From the NCBI GenBank assembly GCA_900540905.1, contig UQHR01000013.1:1-48557 (forward strand): a DNA stretch of 48,557 nt, given 5' to 3'. Numbering within the stretch: the stretch's first letter is position 1; each line of letters opens with the position of its first letter. Of the stretch, positions 24,603 to 32,299 are shown piece by piece. Both the position numbers and the translations under genes were made by a program. The DNA is from an uncultured Collinsella sp. (GTDB lineage: Bacteria; Actinomycetota; Coriobacteriia; Coriobacteriales; Coriobacteriaceae). The notes under the pieces are model-generated. The model saw only the letters and a list, made by a program, of their open reading frames with translations. It had not been told where the DNA came from and did not search any database.

Positions 24603-25298
24603 CTATGCCTGCTGCCAGGTGTCGACGAGCTCCTTGGCGGCGGCGTAGGGGTCGTCGGCGCTGCAGACGGCGCTCACCACAAAGAAGCCGTCGACGCCGG
24701 TGGCCTTGAGCTGCGGCAGGTCGGCCGTCTTGACGCCGCCGCCCACCACGATGGGCACGGGACTTGCCGCGTGGAGTGCGGCCAGGTCCTCAAAGCTTTT
24801 GGTGATGATGGAGCCGTCGGCCGCGCGTCCGCAATCGCGCTTGGTCTCGGTCTCGTGGAGCGGGCCGATGCCCAGGTAGTCGACCAGACTCATGTCGGCG
24901 GTCTTGACGTATTCGAGCATCTCCTCGCAGCGGGCCGAAAGGCCCACGATGGCATCGGGGCCCAAAAGTTTGCGGCAGACCTCGACGGGAATATCGCTCT
25001 GGCCCACGTGCACGCCATCGACAGCAATACCCTGCTCGCGCGCGGCGAGTACGCAGTCCAGACGGTCGTCGATTAACAGGGCGACCTGACCGGTCTTGCC
25101 GGCCTGTGCGATTGCCTGCGCGGCGTCGCCGGTCAGTGCGATGATCTCGCGGGCGCTTGCCACCTTGGAGCGCACCTGGATGCAGGTAAAGCCGGCATCG
25201 AGCGCCTGGGCCACCACATCGCCCACGGGACGTCCCAGCGTGTTTTCGGGGCCGAGTACGAGATAGGCCGAGATATCAAGGTTGTCGCGGATGCTCAT
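24603..25298 (-). CDS. thiE: Thiamine phosphate synthase
   Basis: A 231-residue TIM-barrel enzyme joining HMP-PP and HET-P to thiamine monophosphate. Visible signatures are 'CIQVRSK', 'LIDDRLDCVLA', 'GVHVGQSDIP', 'YLGIGPLHETETK' and 'PIVVGGGVKTADLPQLKATGVDGFFVVSAV'. It overlaps the upstream thiamine-binding protein gene by 4 nt and ends the TPP-riboswitch operon. RBS AGGAGGAA. Confidence 0.95.
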   Translation of the reverse strand: MSIRDNLDISAYLVLGPENTLGRPVGDVVAQALDAGFTCIQVRSKVASAREIIALTGDAAQAIAQAGKTGQVALLIDDRLDCVLAAREQGIAVDGVHVGQSDIPVEVCRKLLGPDAIVGLSARCEEMLEYVKTADMSLVDYLGIGPLHETETKRDCGRAADGSIITKSFEDLAALHAASPVPIVVGGGVKTADLPQLKATGVDGFFVVSAVCSADDPYAAAKELVDTWQQA

Positions 25299-25636
25299 CG
25301 TGCTTCCTCCTGCTTTTTGATCTGTGCTTCCATGCGCTCGAGTTTGCCGGTCATGGTGTCGGTAAATCCGGGTCGAATATCGGCCTTGAGCACGACTTCG
25401 GTGCGGATGCCCTTGCTCGCCAACACAAAGGTTGCGTCGCGCACGACCTGCATGACCTCGTCCCAGTCGCCCTCGATTTCGGTGAACATCGAGGTGGTGC
25501 GGTTGGGAAGGCCGCTCTCGCGAATGACGCGCACGACCTCGGCGACCTCGGCGGAGAGTTCATCGCCGGTGCCGCACGGGGCGATGGCCACGGCGACGAG
25601 CGTGTTCATGCCGGTATTGGTTGCGGGCTCGGACAT
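25295..25636 (-). CDS. Thiamine-binding protein, MTH1187/YqgV family (DUF77)
   Basis: A 113-residue single-domain protein with the family core: 'VAVAIAPCGTGDELSAEVAEVVRVIRESG', then 'TSMFTEIEGDWDEVMQVVRDA' and a basic helical C-terminus. MTH1187-type proteins are ferredoxin-like folds that bind thiamine or its precursors and often sit in thi operons. Here it lies between thiM (3-nt gap) and thiE (4-nt overlap), which strongly supports a thiamine-salvage role. RBS GAGGAGG. Confidence 0.85.
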   Translation of the reverse strand: MSEPATNTGMNTLVAVAIAPCGTGDELSAEVAEVVRVIRESGLPNRTTSMFTEIEGDWDEVMQVVRDATFVLASKGIRTEVVLKADIRPGFTDTMTGKLERMEAQIKKQEEAR

Positions 25637-25639
25637 GGC

Positions 25640-26479
25640 TTATGCCTCCTCGAGCTCGAGCTGGTTGTTGGCGATGTCTTGGGCGGTCGCGCGGTAGAGC
25701 TCGTCGATAAAGGCGACCTTAAAGCTTGCCGGGGCATCGGCGACAGCGGCGGCACGCGTGCCGGCAACGTTGTAGACCGCGGTACCGCAGACTGCCGCCG
25801 TAAACGGATCGGTGACGCAGGCGTACACGGCCAGCACGCCGCCCTGCGAGCAGCCGCAGCCGGTGATCTTTGACATGAGCGGGCTGCCGCCGTGGGACTT
25901 GGCCACCGTCGTGCCGTCGGTGATCAGGTCGACTTCGCCCGAGACCACTACGGCGCCGCCGGTGTAACGGGCGAGCGCCACGGCGGCATCGCGGGCGGCG
26001 TCGACCGTGTCGGTGGTATCGACACCGCGCACGCGGCTCAGATCAGCCGCCTCGCCCTCAAGACCCCACAGGCCGGCGAGCGCGATGATCTCGGAGGCGT
26101 TGCCGCGCACGATGGCGGGCTTGTACTGCTTGAGCTCGTTTACCAGCTGGGTGCGCAGGCTGCCGATGCCCAGGCCCACCGGATCGAGCACCCAGGGCTT
26201 GCCGGCGTCGTGTGCCGCCTTGGCCGCGTGGGGAATCGTCTGCTCGTAGATGGGGAAGAGCGTGCCCATGTTGAGATAGATGGCGCCGCCGCCGGCAACG
26301 AGCGCCTCGCCCTCGTCGGGCAGATAGACCATGGCGGCCGAACCGCCCACGGCGAGCTGCGCGTTGGCGACAAAGTCAATCGTCACTGTGTTGGTGATGG
26401 AGCCGGCCATTGGATTGGTGGCGCGAATCTCATCCACGGCCTTGACCACATTTTGCTTAAGCTGTTCCGAATCAATCAC
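25640..26479 (-). CDS. thiM: Hydroxyethylthiazole kinase
   Basis: A 279-residue ribokinase-like enzyme that phosphorylates the thiazole alcohol for thiamine salvage. It contains 'SITNTVTIDFVANAQLAVGGSAAMVYLPDE', 'LDPVGLGIGSLR', 'IVRGNASEIIAL' and the active-site 'MSKITGCGCSQGGVLA'. The start is a GTG (VIDSEQL) with AAGGAGG eight bases upstream; a nearer ATG is out of frame. It is the first gene after the TPP riboswitch. No thiD or thiC lies in the window, so HMP must come from elsewhere. Confidence 0.94.
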   Translation of the reverse strand: MIDSEQLKQNVVKAVDEIRATNPMAGSITNTVTIDFVANAQLAVGGSAAMVYLPDEGEALVAGGGAIYLNMGTLFPIYEQTIPHAAKAAHDAGKPWVLDPVGLGIGSLRTQLVNELKQYKPAIVRGNASEIIALAGLWGLEGEAADLSRVRGVDTTDTVDAARDAAVALARYTGGAVVVSGEVDLITDGTTVAKSHGGSPLMSKITGCGCSQGGVLAVYACVTDPFTAAVCGTAVYNVAGTRAAAVADAPASFKVAFIDELYRATAQDIANNQLELEEA

Positions 26480-26500
26480 TGCACATGCCTCCTTGGCATA

Positions 26501-26532
26501 GAAAAGGGGCGCTGTGCATAGACAGCGCCCCT
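26501..26532 (-). terminator. Terminator of the TPP riboswitch expression platform
   Basis: Read on the minus strand, the stem AGGGGCGCTGT/ACAGCGCCCCT is followed by TTTTC and lies directly between the aptamer and the thiM ribosome binding site. This layout indicates transcriptional attenuation when TPP is bound. Confidence 0.85.
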
Positions 26533-26540
26533 GCAAAGGC

Positions 26541-26635
26541 GGCATGCTCCCTACGCCAGCATTAACTGACAGGTTCAAAGGATTGGGCCCCATGCCCTCT
26601 CAGCCTTGTGGTTTGCACCGCCGGCACTCCCGCAT
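26541..26635 (-). promoter_or_regulatory. TPP (THI element) riboswitch
   Basis: Read on the minus strand, all conserved blocks are present in order: GGGAGTGCC, GGCTGAGAGGG, CCTTTGAACCTGTCAGTTAA and GCTGGCGTAGGGAGCATGC. It lies upstream of thiM and is followed by an intrinsic terminator. Confidence 0.96.
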
Positions 26636-26661
26636 CGAATCTGTTGTTCCCTATACTAACG

Positions 26662-26698
26662 CACCTGCCAAAAAGGGACAGGTTTATTTTGGCAGGTG
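26662..26698. repeat. AAGGGACAGGTTTAT palindromic element, copy 2
   Basis: CACCTGCCAAAA...TTTTGGCAGGTG form perfect 12-bp arms around AGGGACAGGTTTA. It is nearly identical to copy 1 at 6874 and lies upstream of the TPP riboswitch promoter region. Confidence 0.85.
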
Positions 26699-26728
26699 GC
26701 AACAGGGGCGCTGCATTTTCCCAGATAA

Positions 26729-26764
26729 AACCTGCCAAGATAAACCTGTCCCTTATTGGCAGGT
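26729..26764. repeat. AAGGGACAGGTTTAT palindromic element, copy 3 (inverted)
   Basis: ACCTGCCAA...TTGGCAGGT flank the reverse-complement core TAAACCTGTCCCTTA. It faces copy 2 with a 30-nt spacer, so the pair forms a large composite inverted repeat between the thi operon and the HAD gene. Confidence 0.82.
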
Positions 26765-26804
26765 CGTTACAATAGACGGGATAAAGAATGACCGAGGGGA
26801 CCTT

Positions 26805-27713
26805 ATGATCAAACTTGTGCTGACCGATATGGACGATACGCTGATTCCTGCTGGACACGATGGCGCCAGCGACTGCGCCATCGAGGGCATTCATGCCATG
26901 CAGGCGGCGGGCCTGCATTTTGGCCCGGTTTCGGGTCGCCAGCCGTCCGCGATGAGCTGGATGTTCCGCAATCGCTCCGAGTGCTTCTCGACCGGTGCGT
27001 TTTGCAACGGCCAGGTGATGTTTGTCGATGGCGAGGCGGTTGCCTCGCGCGCAACTGATAACGATGCCCTTATGTGCCTGGCCGACTACCTGGAGCAAGA
27101 GACCGACGATACCTATTTGAAGGTCTACCGTCTGGGTGATGACTTTTGGGACAACGACGCCTATTGCGTGACAAGCGATCCCGAGCGTGTGCGTCACGCC
27201 ATGGAGTCAGGCGGCAACGCGTGGCTCAAGGGCGAAGAGGCTCCCTGTCGCCCTGTCGTTGACGATGCCCCGGTATACAAGGCGAATATCTGGAGTGCCC
27301 GTTCGCGCGAGGAGCTCGCCGAGCTGCGCGAGCGTGTTGCCGCCGAGGTGCCGGAGCTCTCGCTCGTGTTTCCCAACAACCGCGTGCGCCTGTTCGACGT
27401 TCTTCCGACCGGCTGGGACAAGGGCTGTGCTGCGCTGGAGCTGGCGCGCGCTTTGGGCCTGACGCCCGACGAGGTGGCCGTATTCGGCGATTCCGATAAC
27501 GATTTGCCCATGATCGATGCCGTTCCCAATTCCGTTGCAGTCGCCAATGCCAACGAGGCCGTCACGGCTGCCGCGCGCTGGCATATCGGCGCTGCGGCAG
27601 ATGATGCGGTTGCCGGGGCTCTGCATCAGATTGCCGCCTGCGCCGCGACGGGGGAGATGCCGTCGTTTATGCGTCAGATGGACGCGACGGGTTTCGACGT
27701 CACGAACGTCTAG
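26805..27713 (+). CDS. HAD-superfamily (Cof-type) phosphatase
   Basis: A 302-residue HAD-IIB hydrolase. Motif I DMDDTL carries the nucleophile Asp and the acid/base Asp, 'PVSGRQ' is motif II, and 'FGDSDNDLPMI' is motif IV for Mg2+ binding. A Cof cap domain sits in the middle. It dephosphorylates sugar phosphates, flavin or similar small molecules; the substrate is not visible. The start MIKLVLTD follows GAGGGGA. A LysR gene follows after 10 nt, likely in the same transcript. Confidence 0.88.
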   Translation: MIKLVLTDMDDTLIPAGHDGASDCAIEGIHAMQAAGLHFGPVSGRQPSAMSWMFRNRSECFSTGAFCNGQVMFVDGEAVASRATDNDALMCLADYLEQETDDTYLKVYRLGDDFWDNDAYCVTSDPERVRHAMESGGNAWLKGEEAPCRPVVDDAPVYKANIWSARSREELAELRERVAAEVPELSLVFPNNRVRLFDVLPTGWDKGCAALELARALGLTPDEVAVFGDSDNDLPMIDAVPNSVAVANANEAVTAAARWHIGAAADDAVAGALHQIAACAATGEMPSFMRQMDATGFDVTNV

Positions 27714-27723
27714 GGAGAAAGCC

Positions 27724-28620
27724 ATGAAGCTCCAGCAGCTCAGATATGTCGTCAAAGTTGCCGAATGCGGCAGCATCACCGAGGCCTCGCGCCGGCTCTT
27801 TGTGTCGCAGCCTTCGATTACCGCGTCAATTCGCGATCTCGAAAACGAGATGGGTGTACACATCTTTGAGCGCACCAACAAGGGCGTCATTGTGTCCGAG
27901 GAAGGCGAGACCTTCTTGGGCTACGCGCGCCAGGTGCTCGACCAGGCCGACCTGCTCGAGGGCAAGTACAAAGGCACGTCCGAGCAGGTGCCGCACTTTA
28001 GTGTGAGCTGCCAGCATTATTCCTTTGCCGTTAATGCATTTGTCGATGTGATCCGCGAGTTCGATGCCGCGCGCTACGACTTTACCCTGCGCGAGGAACA
28101 GACCCACGAGATTATCGAGGACGTCGCGCATATGAAAAGCGAGCTCGGCATCCTGTATCTGTCGGAGCACAATCGCGAGGTCATCGAGCGCATGCTGGCG
28201 GCCAACGAGCTCGTATTCGAAGGACTCTTCTGCGCTACGCCGCATGTCTTTGTGTGCTCCGACCATCCGCTGGCGGGTCGCTCGAGTGTGACGCTCGAGG
28301 ACTTGGAAGACTACCCGTTCCTGTCCTATGAGCAGGGCAGCTACAACTCGTTTTACTATTCCGAGGAGCTGACCTCGACCTTTGAGCGCCGCAAGAATAT
28401 CCGCGTGCGCGACCGTGCGACGCTGTTCAACCTAGCTATGGGCCTTAACGGTTACACGGTGTGTTCGGGCGTGATCAGCCATGAACTTAACGGCCCCGGT
28501 ATTATCTCGATTCCGCTCGATGTAGACGAGTACATGGAGATTGGCATCATCACGCGCAAGAACACGACACTTACGCGCTACGGGCAGGCCTATATCGAAG
28601 CGATTCGTCAGCACATCTAG
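27724..28620 (+). CDS. LysR-family transcriptional regulator
   Basis: A 298-residue protein with the LysR winged helix 'SITEASRRLFVSQPSITASIRDLENEMG' near the N-terminus and a type 2 periplasmic-binding-like effector domain after residue 90. It lies 10 nt after the HAD gene and 155 nt before a methionine-synthase-like gene. The dyad TGATATAG/CTATATCA (28667-28689) in that gap is a plausible binding site, so it may control the downstream gene in the manner of MetR. RBS GGGAGAAA. Confidence 0.9.
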   Translation: MKLQQLRYVVKVAECGSITEASRRLFVSQPSITASIRDLENEMGVHIFERTNKGVIVSEEGETFLGYARQVLDQADLLEGKYKGTSEQVPHFSVSCQHYSFAVNAFVDVIREFDAARYDFTLREEQTHEIIEDVAHMKSELGILYLSEHNREVIERMLAANELVFEGLFCATPHVFVCSDHPLAGRSSVTLEDLEDYPFLSYEQGSYNSFYYSEELTSTFERRKNIRVRDRATLFNLAMGLNGYTVCSGVISHELNGPGIISIPLDVDEYMEIGIITRKNTTLTRYGQAYIEAIRQHI

Positions 28621-28666
28621 ACTGCTGCGTTCTGCGCGGGTCAAATCTCTTTATGGCAGTCCAAAC

Positions 28667-28689
28667 TGATATAGGAAGCATCTATATCA
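28667..28689. promoter_or_regulatory. TGATATAG-N7-CTATATCA dyad, probable LysR site
   Basis: Perfect 8-bp arms are separated by 7 bp (GAAGCAT), which is the size of a LysR-type box. It is 87-109 bp upstream of the MetE-like start and follows the LysR gene. The same GATATAG/CTATATC arms recur at 42755-42796 next to another LysR gene. Confidence 0.5.
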
Positions 28690-28775
28690 AACTGTTATAA
28701 ACATATATTTTACGATGTCCATATGAGCGCTCATACTCTGTCCCAGTAAAGCAACCAATGCAAAGGGAGATATCT

Positions 28776-29909
28776 ATGAGCACTTCGATTCAACCGAACG
28801 CGCCGTTTCGTGCCGATATCGTCGGCAGTTTTCTTCGTCCGCAGGCCGTAAAGGACGCCCGCGCTGCCTATGCGGCAGGCGCGCTTGATGCCGAGGGGCT
28901 TAAGGCCGTCGAGGACGATGCCATTCGCGATTTGGTGGCAAAGCAAAAGGCCGCCGGCCTGCAGGTCATCACCGATGGCGAGTTTCGCCGCAGCTACTGG
29001 CACCTCGATTTTATGTGGGGGCTGAATGGCATCGAGCGTCGTACCTCGCGTACGGGCTATATGTTCCACGATGAGGAGACCACGGCCGATACCGCCGTGG
29101 TAACCGGTCCCATTAGCGGCGAGAACCATCCGTTTGTCGAGCATTTTAAGTTCGTCAAGGCGCTTGAGGGGGAGGGCCAGGTCGCACGCCAGACCATTCC
29201 GGCGCCGATCCAGACGTTCTCCGAAGTCACGCTCGACCGCTGCGACGGCCAGCAGGAGAGTCTACGCGCCGTCTACAAGACCGACGAAGAGCTCGCCGAT
29301 GCCATTGCCGCAGCATACCGCACCGTGATTGCCGACTTGTATGCCGCGGGCTGCCGCAACATCCAATTTGATGACTGCACCTGGGGCATCTATTGCGATA
29401 CCGACTTTGTGTCCAAGACTGGCATGAGCCCGGTTGACCTGAAAAAGGTGTCCGAGCTGGGCGTGGCGCTCAACAACGCCGCCATCGAGGGTAAGCCCGA
29501 CGACCTGGTCATCAACACGCATGTGTGCCGTGGTAATTACCACTCCACCTATGCCTTCGAGGGCGGCTATGACCCCATCGCGCCGTACCTGTTCGCACAC
29601 GAGAACGTTGATGCGTTTTACCTTGAGTTCGATACGCCGCGTGCCGGTGGCTATGAGCCGCTCAAGTACGTTGCCCCCGGCAAGAAGGTCGTGTTGGGCC
29701 TAGTGACCACCAAGGCCGCTGAGCTTGAGGACGAGGATGCCGTCGTCGAGCGCATCCGCGAGGCGGCAAAGTACGTGCCGCTCGAGAACCTGTATCTGTC
29801 TCCGCAGTGTGGCTTTGCCAGCTGCGAGATTGGCAACAAGCTGACCGAGGACGAGCAGTGGGCAAAGATTGCGCTGGTCAGGCGTATTGCCGAGCGCGTT
29901 TGGAAATAG
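28776..29909 (+). CDS. B12-independent methionine synthase-like protein (YxjG/MetE C-terminal family)
   Basis: A 377-residue protein matching the C-terminal catalytic half of MetE, as in YxjG/YxjH. It has 'ADIVGSFLRPQAVKDARAAY', 'VITDGEFRRSYWHLDFMWG', 'IQFDDCTWG', zinc-ligand candidates in 'NTHVCRGNYHS' and 'LSPQCGFAS' near the C-terminus. Full MetE is about 750 residues, so the N-terminal folate half is absent. It probably transfers a methyl group to homocysteine from an unidentified donor. The start MSTSIQ is supported by AAGGGAG. No S-box or cobalamin riboswitch is seen upstream. Confidence 0.88.
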   Translation: MSTSIQPNAPFRADIVGSFLRPQAVKDARAAYAAGALDAEGLKAVEDDAIRDLVAKQKAAGLQVITDGEFRRSYWHLDFMWGLNGIERRTSRTGYMFHDEETTADTAVVTGPISGENHPFVEHFKFVKALEGEGQVARQTIPAPIQTFSEVTLDRCDGQQESLRAVYKTDEELADAIAAAYRTVIADLYAAGCRNIQFDDCTWGIYCDTDFVSKTGMSPVDLKKVSELGVALNNAAIEGKPDDLVINTHVCRGNYHSTYAFEGGYDPIAPYLFAHENVDAFYLEFDTPRAGGYEPLKYVAPGKKVVLGLVTTKAAELEDEDAVVERIREAAKYVPLENLYLSPQCGFASCEIGNKLTEDEQWAKIALVRRIAERVWK

Positions 29910-30031
29910 CGCTAGCGTTTGCAGGTGGCGGCGCGTGCGAGACATGGTGCATCGCGTACAATGGTTCGGATCGTATCGTTCGGGCAGGTTATCCGATATG
30001 CCCGATCGCCCTTCCATTCGAAAGGACATCC

Positions 30032-31366
30032 ATGTCCCAGTCTTCGACGCCCGCCGTCACCGATGCCATCTACGACGCATCGTCGCTCGGCCGCCCGCGC
30101 ATGTTTTTGCTCGGCCTACAGCACCTGTTTGCCATGTTTGGCGCCACGGTGCTGGTGCCCGTGCTCACCGGTCTCTCGGTTTCGGCAACGCTTTTGTTTG
30201 CCGGCTTGGGCACGCTGCTGTTCCACTTCCTGTCGCGCGGTAAGGTGCCGGCATTTTTGGGCTCATCGTTTGCCTTTATTGCCGGTTATGCCGCCATCGC
30301 GCCCAACGGCGAGGCCGAGCTTTTGCCCTACGCCTGCCTGGGCGTTGCCTGCGCCGGTCTACTCTATCCGGTACTTGCGGCACTCTTCCGCGCGTTTGGC
30401 GCCAAGCGCGTCATGCGCTTCTTTCCGCCGGTAGTGACGGGCCCCATCGTCATTTCCATCGGCTTGATTCTGGCGAGCTCCGCTATTGCCAACTGCCAGA
30501 CCAACTGGCTTGTGGCTGTTATTGCCGTTGCCGTTATCGTGATCTGCAACATTTGGGGTCGCGGCATGGTTAAGATCGTGCCGATCCTGCTGGGCGTCGT
30601 GGTGAGCTATGCCGTTGCCGCCGCGTTGGGTGAGGTCGATTTTTCGGGCGTTGCCGCCGCGCCGTGGGTCGGTCTTCCCATCGTGTGGGACAACACCGTG
30701 TTTGCACTCTTTGGGCCGCAGTTCGATAGCGGCCTTGCCACGACCGCCATCATCACCATCATGCCGTTGGCCTTTGCAACCATGATCGAGCATATCGGTG
30801 ATATCTCCGCTATTGGCTCCACCTGCGAGCGTAACTACATTGCCGATCCCGGCCTGCATCGCACGCTGCTCGGCGATGGTCTCGCCACGATCCTGGCTTC
30901 GCTCTTTGGCGCTCCGGCCAACACCACGTATGGCGAGAACACCGGCGTGCTCGCTCTGACGCGCGTGTTCGACCCGCGCGTGATTCGCATTGCCGCGTGC
31001 TGCGCCATCGTGCTTTCCTTCTGCCCCAAGTTCGCTGCCGTGATCGCCGCCATGCCGCCATGCGTTATCGGCGGCGTGTCGCTCGTACTCTACGGCATGA
31101 TCAGTGCCGTAGGCGTGCGCAACCTCATTGAGAACCAGGTCGATTTCCAGAACAATCGCAACGTGCTGGTGGCCGCTCTTGTGCTCGTGCTTTCGCTCGG
31201 CATCGCGTACAGCACCGCCGGCGCCATCGTGTTGGAGCTGGGCGGCGTGACGATTTCGCTTTCGGGTCTTGCCGTGGGTTCGCTGGTGGGTATCGTGCTC
31301 AATGCGATTCTGCCGGGTAATGACTTTGAGTTTGATGTCTCGGAACTCGAAGGGTCTGCCGAATAG
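30032..31366 (+). CDS. Uracil/xanthine permease, NCS2 (UraA-type)
   Basis: A 444-residue membrane protein with about 14 hydrophobic segments in the 7+7 inverted UraA fold. Family motifs include 'QHLFAMFGATVLVPVLTGL', 'FLGSSFAFI', 'FFPPVVTGPIVISIGL', 'IEHIGDISAI' and 'GAPANTTYGENTGVLALTRV'. The His and Glu of the EHIGD motif are those that contact uracil in UraA. It is a proton-coupled pyrimidine importer. RBS GAAAGGA. It is followed by a strong terminator. Confidence 0.93.
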   Translation: MSQSSTPAVTDAIYDASSLGRPRMFLLGLQHLFAMFGATVLVPVLTGLSVSATLLFAGLGTLLFHFLSRGKVPAFLGSSFAFIAGYAAIAPNGEAELLPYACLGVACAGLLYPVLAALFRAFGAKRVMRFFPPVVTGPIVISIGLILASSAIANCQTNWLVAVIAVAVIVICNIWGRGMVKIVPILLGVVVSYAVAAALGEVDFSGVAAAPWVGLPIVWDNTVFALFGPQFDSGLATTAIITIMPLAFATMIEHIGDISAIGSTCERNYIADPGLHRTLLGDGLATILASLFGAPANTTYGENTGVLALTRVFDPRVIRIAACCAIVLSFCPKFAAVIAAMPPCVIGGVSLVLYGMISAVGVRNLIENQVDFQNNRNVLVAALVLVLSLGIAYSTAGAIVLELGGVTISLSGLAVGSLVGIVLNAILPGNDFEFDVSELEGSAE

Positions 31367-31387
31367 CAGCTGTGTCCAACTCAGTTA

Positions 31388-31428
31388 AAAAAGCCGGCCA
31401 TGCGTCCGATGCGCATGGCCGGCTTTTT
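31388..31428. terminator. Bidirectional terminator between uracil permease and esterase genes
   Basis: A 17-bp perfect stem AAAAAGCCGGCCATGCG/CGCATGGCCGGCTTTTT provides A- and T-runs on both strands, serving the convergent permease and esterase. Its last bases overlap the esterase stop codon. Confidence 0.92.
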
Positions 31429-32092
31429 AGTGCGCAAGAACCCAGTGGATGCCACGCGCCATGCGCAGGTCGGTTTGGGCAAAGTGGTTGCCGGGGTTGA
31501 GTTCCAGTGTTGTGAGGATGCCGCGCTCAACGAGCAACGTTTCCATTGCGCGCGTGTCGTCAAGTACGTGCCGCATCATGCGGTTGGGCGTCTTGGTTTC
31601 CTTTTTGCCGAGTGACAGATAGACGGCCTGCGGGTTGCCGGCAAAAGGGGCCGTGCTGGCGCGATCGACAAAGTCGGGAAACCACAACGACCCCGATGCG
31701 CTTGCGGCACGGCTAAAGGCGTCGGTTTGCCAGAGGGACCAGAGCGCGAAGAGGCCCGCGAGCGAGTAGCCGGCAATGCCGCGCCAGGTGGGCGGCTGAG
31801 GAAGCGACGACTCGGCCTCTGGGATTATCCAGTTCAACAGCTCATCGAGAAATCCGGATGCCTGACCGCCAAAGGGCTCGGCATCGCGCACGGTTCCGTC
31901 GCATCCCCAGGGGCTCAGCTCGCGATTCCAGTTGAGGCTGCCAATGCCGACAAGCGTGAAGGGCGGGCAGTTGAGCTCTCGGCAGCGTTCATAAACCTCC
32001 GTGCCGTCGCCCATGACCACGGGAAGATAGATGACCGGTGCGCTTTCGGCATGCTGTGCATGAACGGTTATCTGCTTTTGATGCGCTTCCAT
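31427..32092 (-). CDS. Alpha/beta hydrolase, putative esterase (Fes/IroE-like)
   Basis: A 221-residue cytoplasmic protein with the nucleophile elbow GYSLAG, then 'SASGSLWFPDF' and a C-terminal His in 'ELNPGNHFAQTD', the arrangement of the COG2819 esterase group. The substrate is unknown; relatives include enterobactin esterases and esterase D. There is no signal peptide. The start MEAHQKQ is chosen although the upstream GAGAAG is only a modest site; an earlier ATG would add 16 residues. Confidence 0.78.
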   Translation of the reverse strand: MEAHQKQITVHAQHAESAPVIYLPVVMGDGTEVYERCRELNCPPFTLVGIGSLNWNRELSPWGCDGTVRDAEPFGGQASGFLDELLNWIIPEAESSLPQPPTWRGIAGYSLAGLFALWSLWQTDAFSRAASASGSLWFPDFVDRASTAPFAGNPQAVYLSLGKKETKTPNRMMRHVLDDTRAMETLLVERGILTTLELNPGNHFAQTDLRMARGIHWVLAH

Positions 32093-32204
32093 GACGGGCT
32101 TCTCTCGGCGTTGTGATATCGACGGCCCCCATTGTCGCACGCCGGCTCATGCAGGTTGGGCTAGACCAAAGACAATCTCGTGCATACCCTGCGGACGCAT
32201 ATGG

Positions 32205-32242
32205 AAAACGCCACCGCCGGAGGGGAGCTCGGCGGTGGCGTT
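32205..32242 (-). terminator. Terminator after surface protein copy A
   Basis: A 13-bp stem AACGCCACCGCCG/CGGCGGTGGCGTT with a 10-nt loop is followed on the minus strand by TTTTCC. Confidence 0.85.
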
Positions 32243-32299
32243 GTTAAACGGTGCTGGGACTCGGGGCCTTCGCGGGAGCTGCCATGTGCGCAGAGGCGT

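Noticed and set aside
28621..28775. S-box (SAM) or cobalamin riboswitch before the MetE-like gene
   Set aside because: None of the conserved blocks of either class is present in the 155-bp leader; only a LysR-type dyad is seen.
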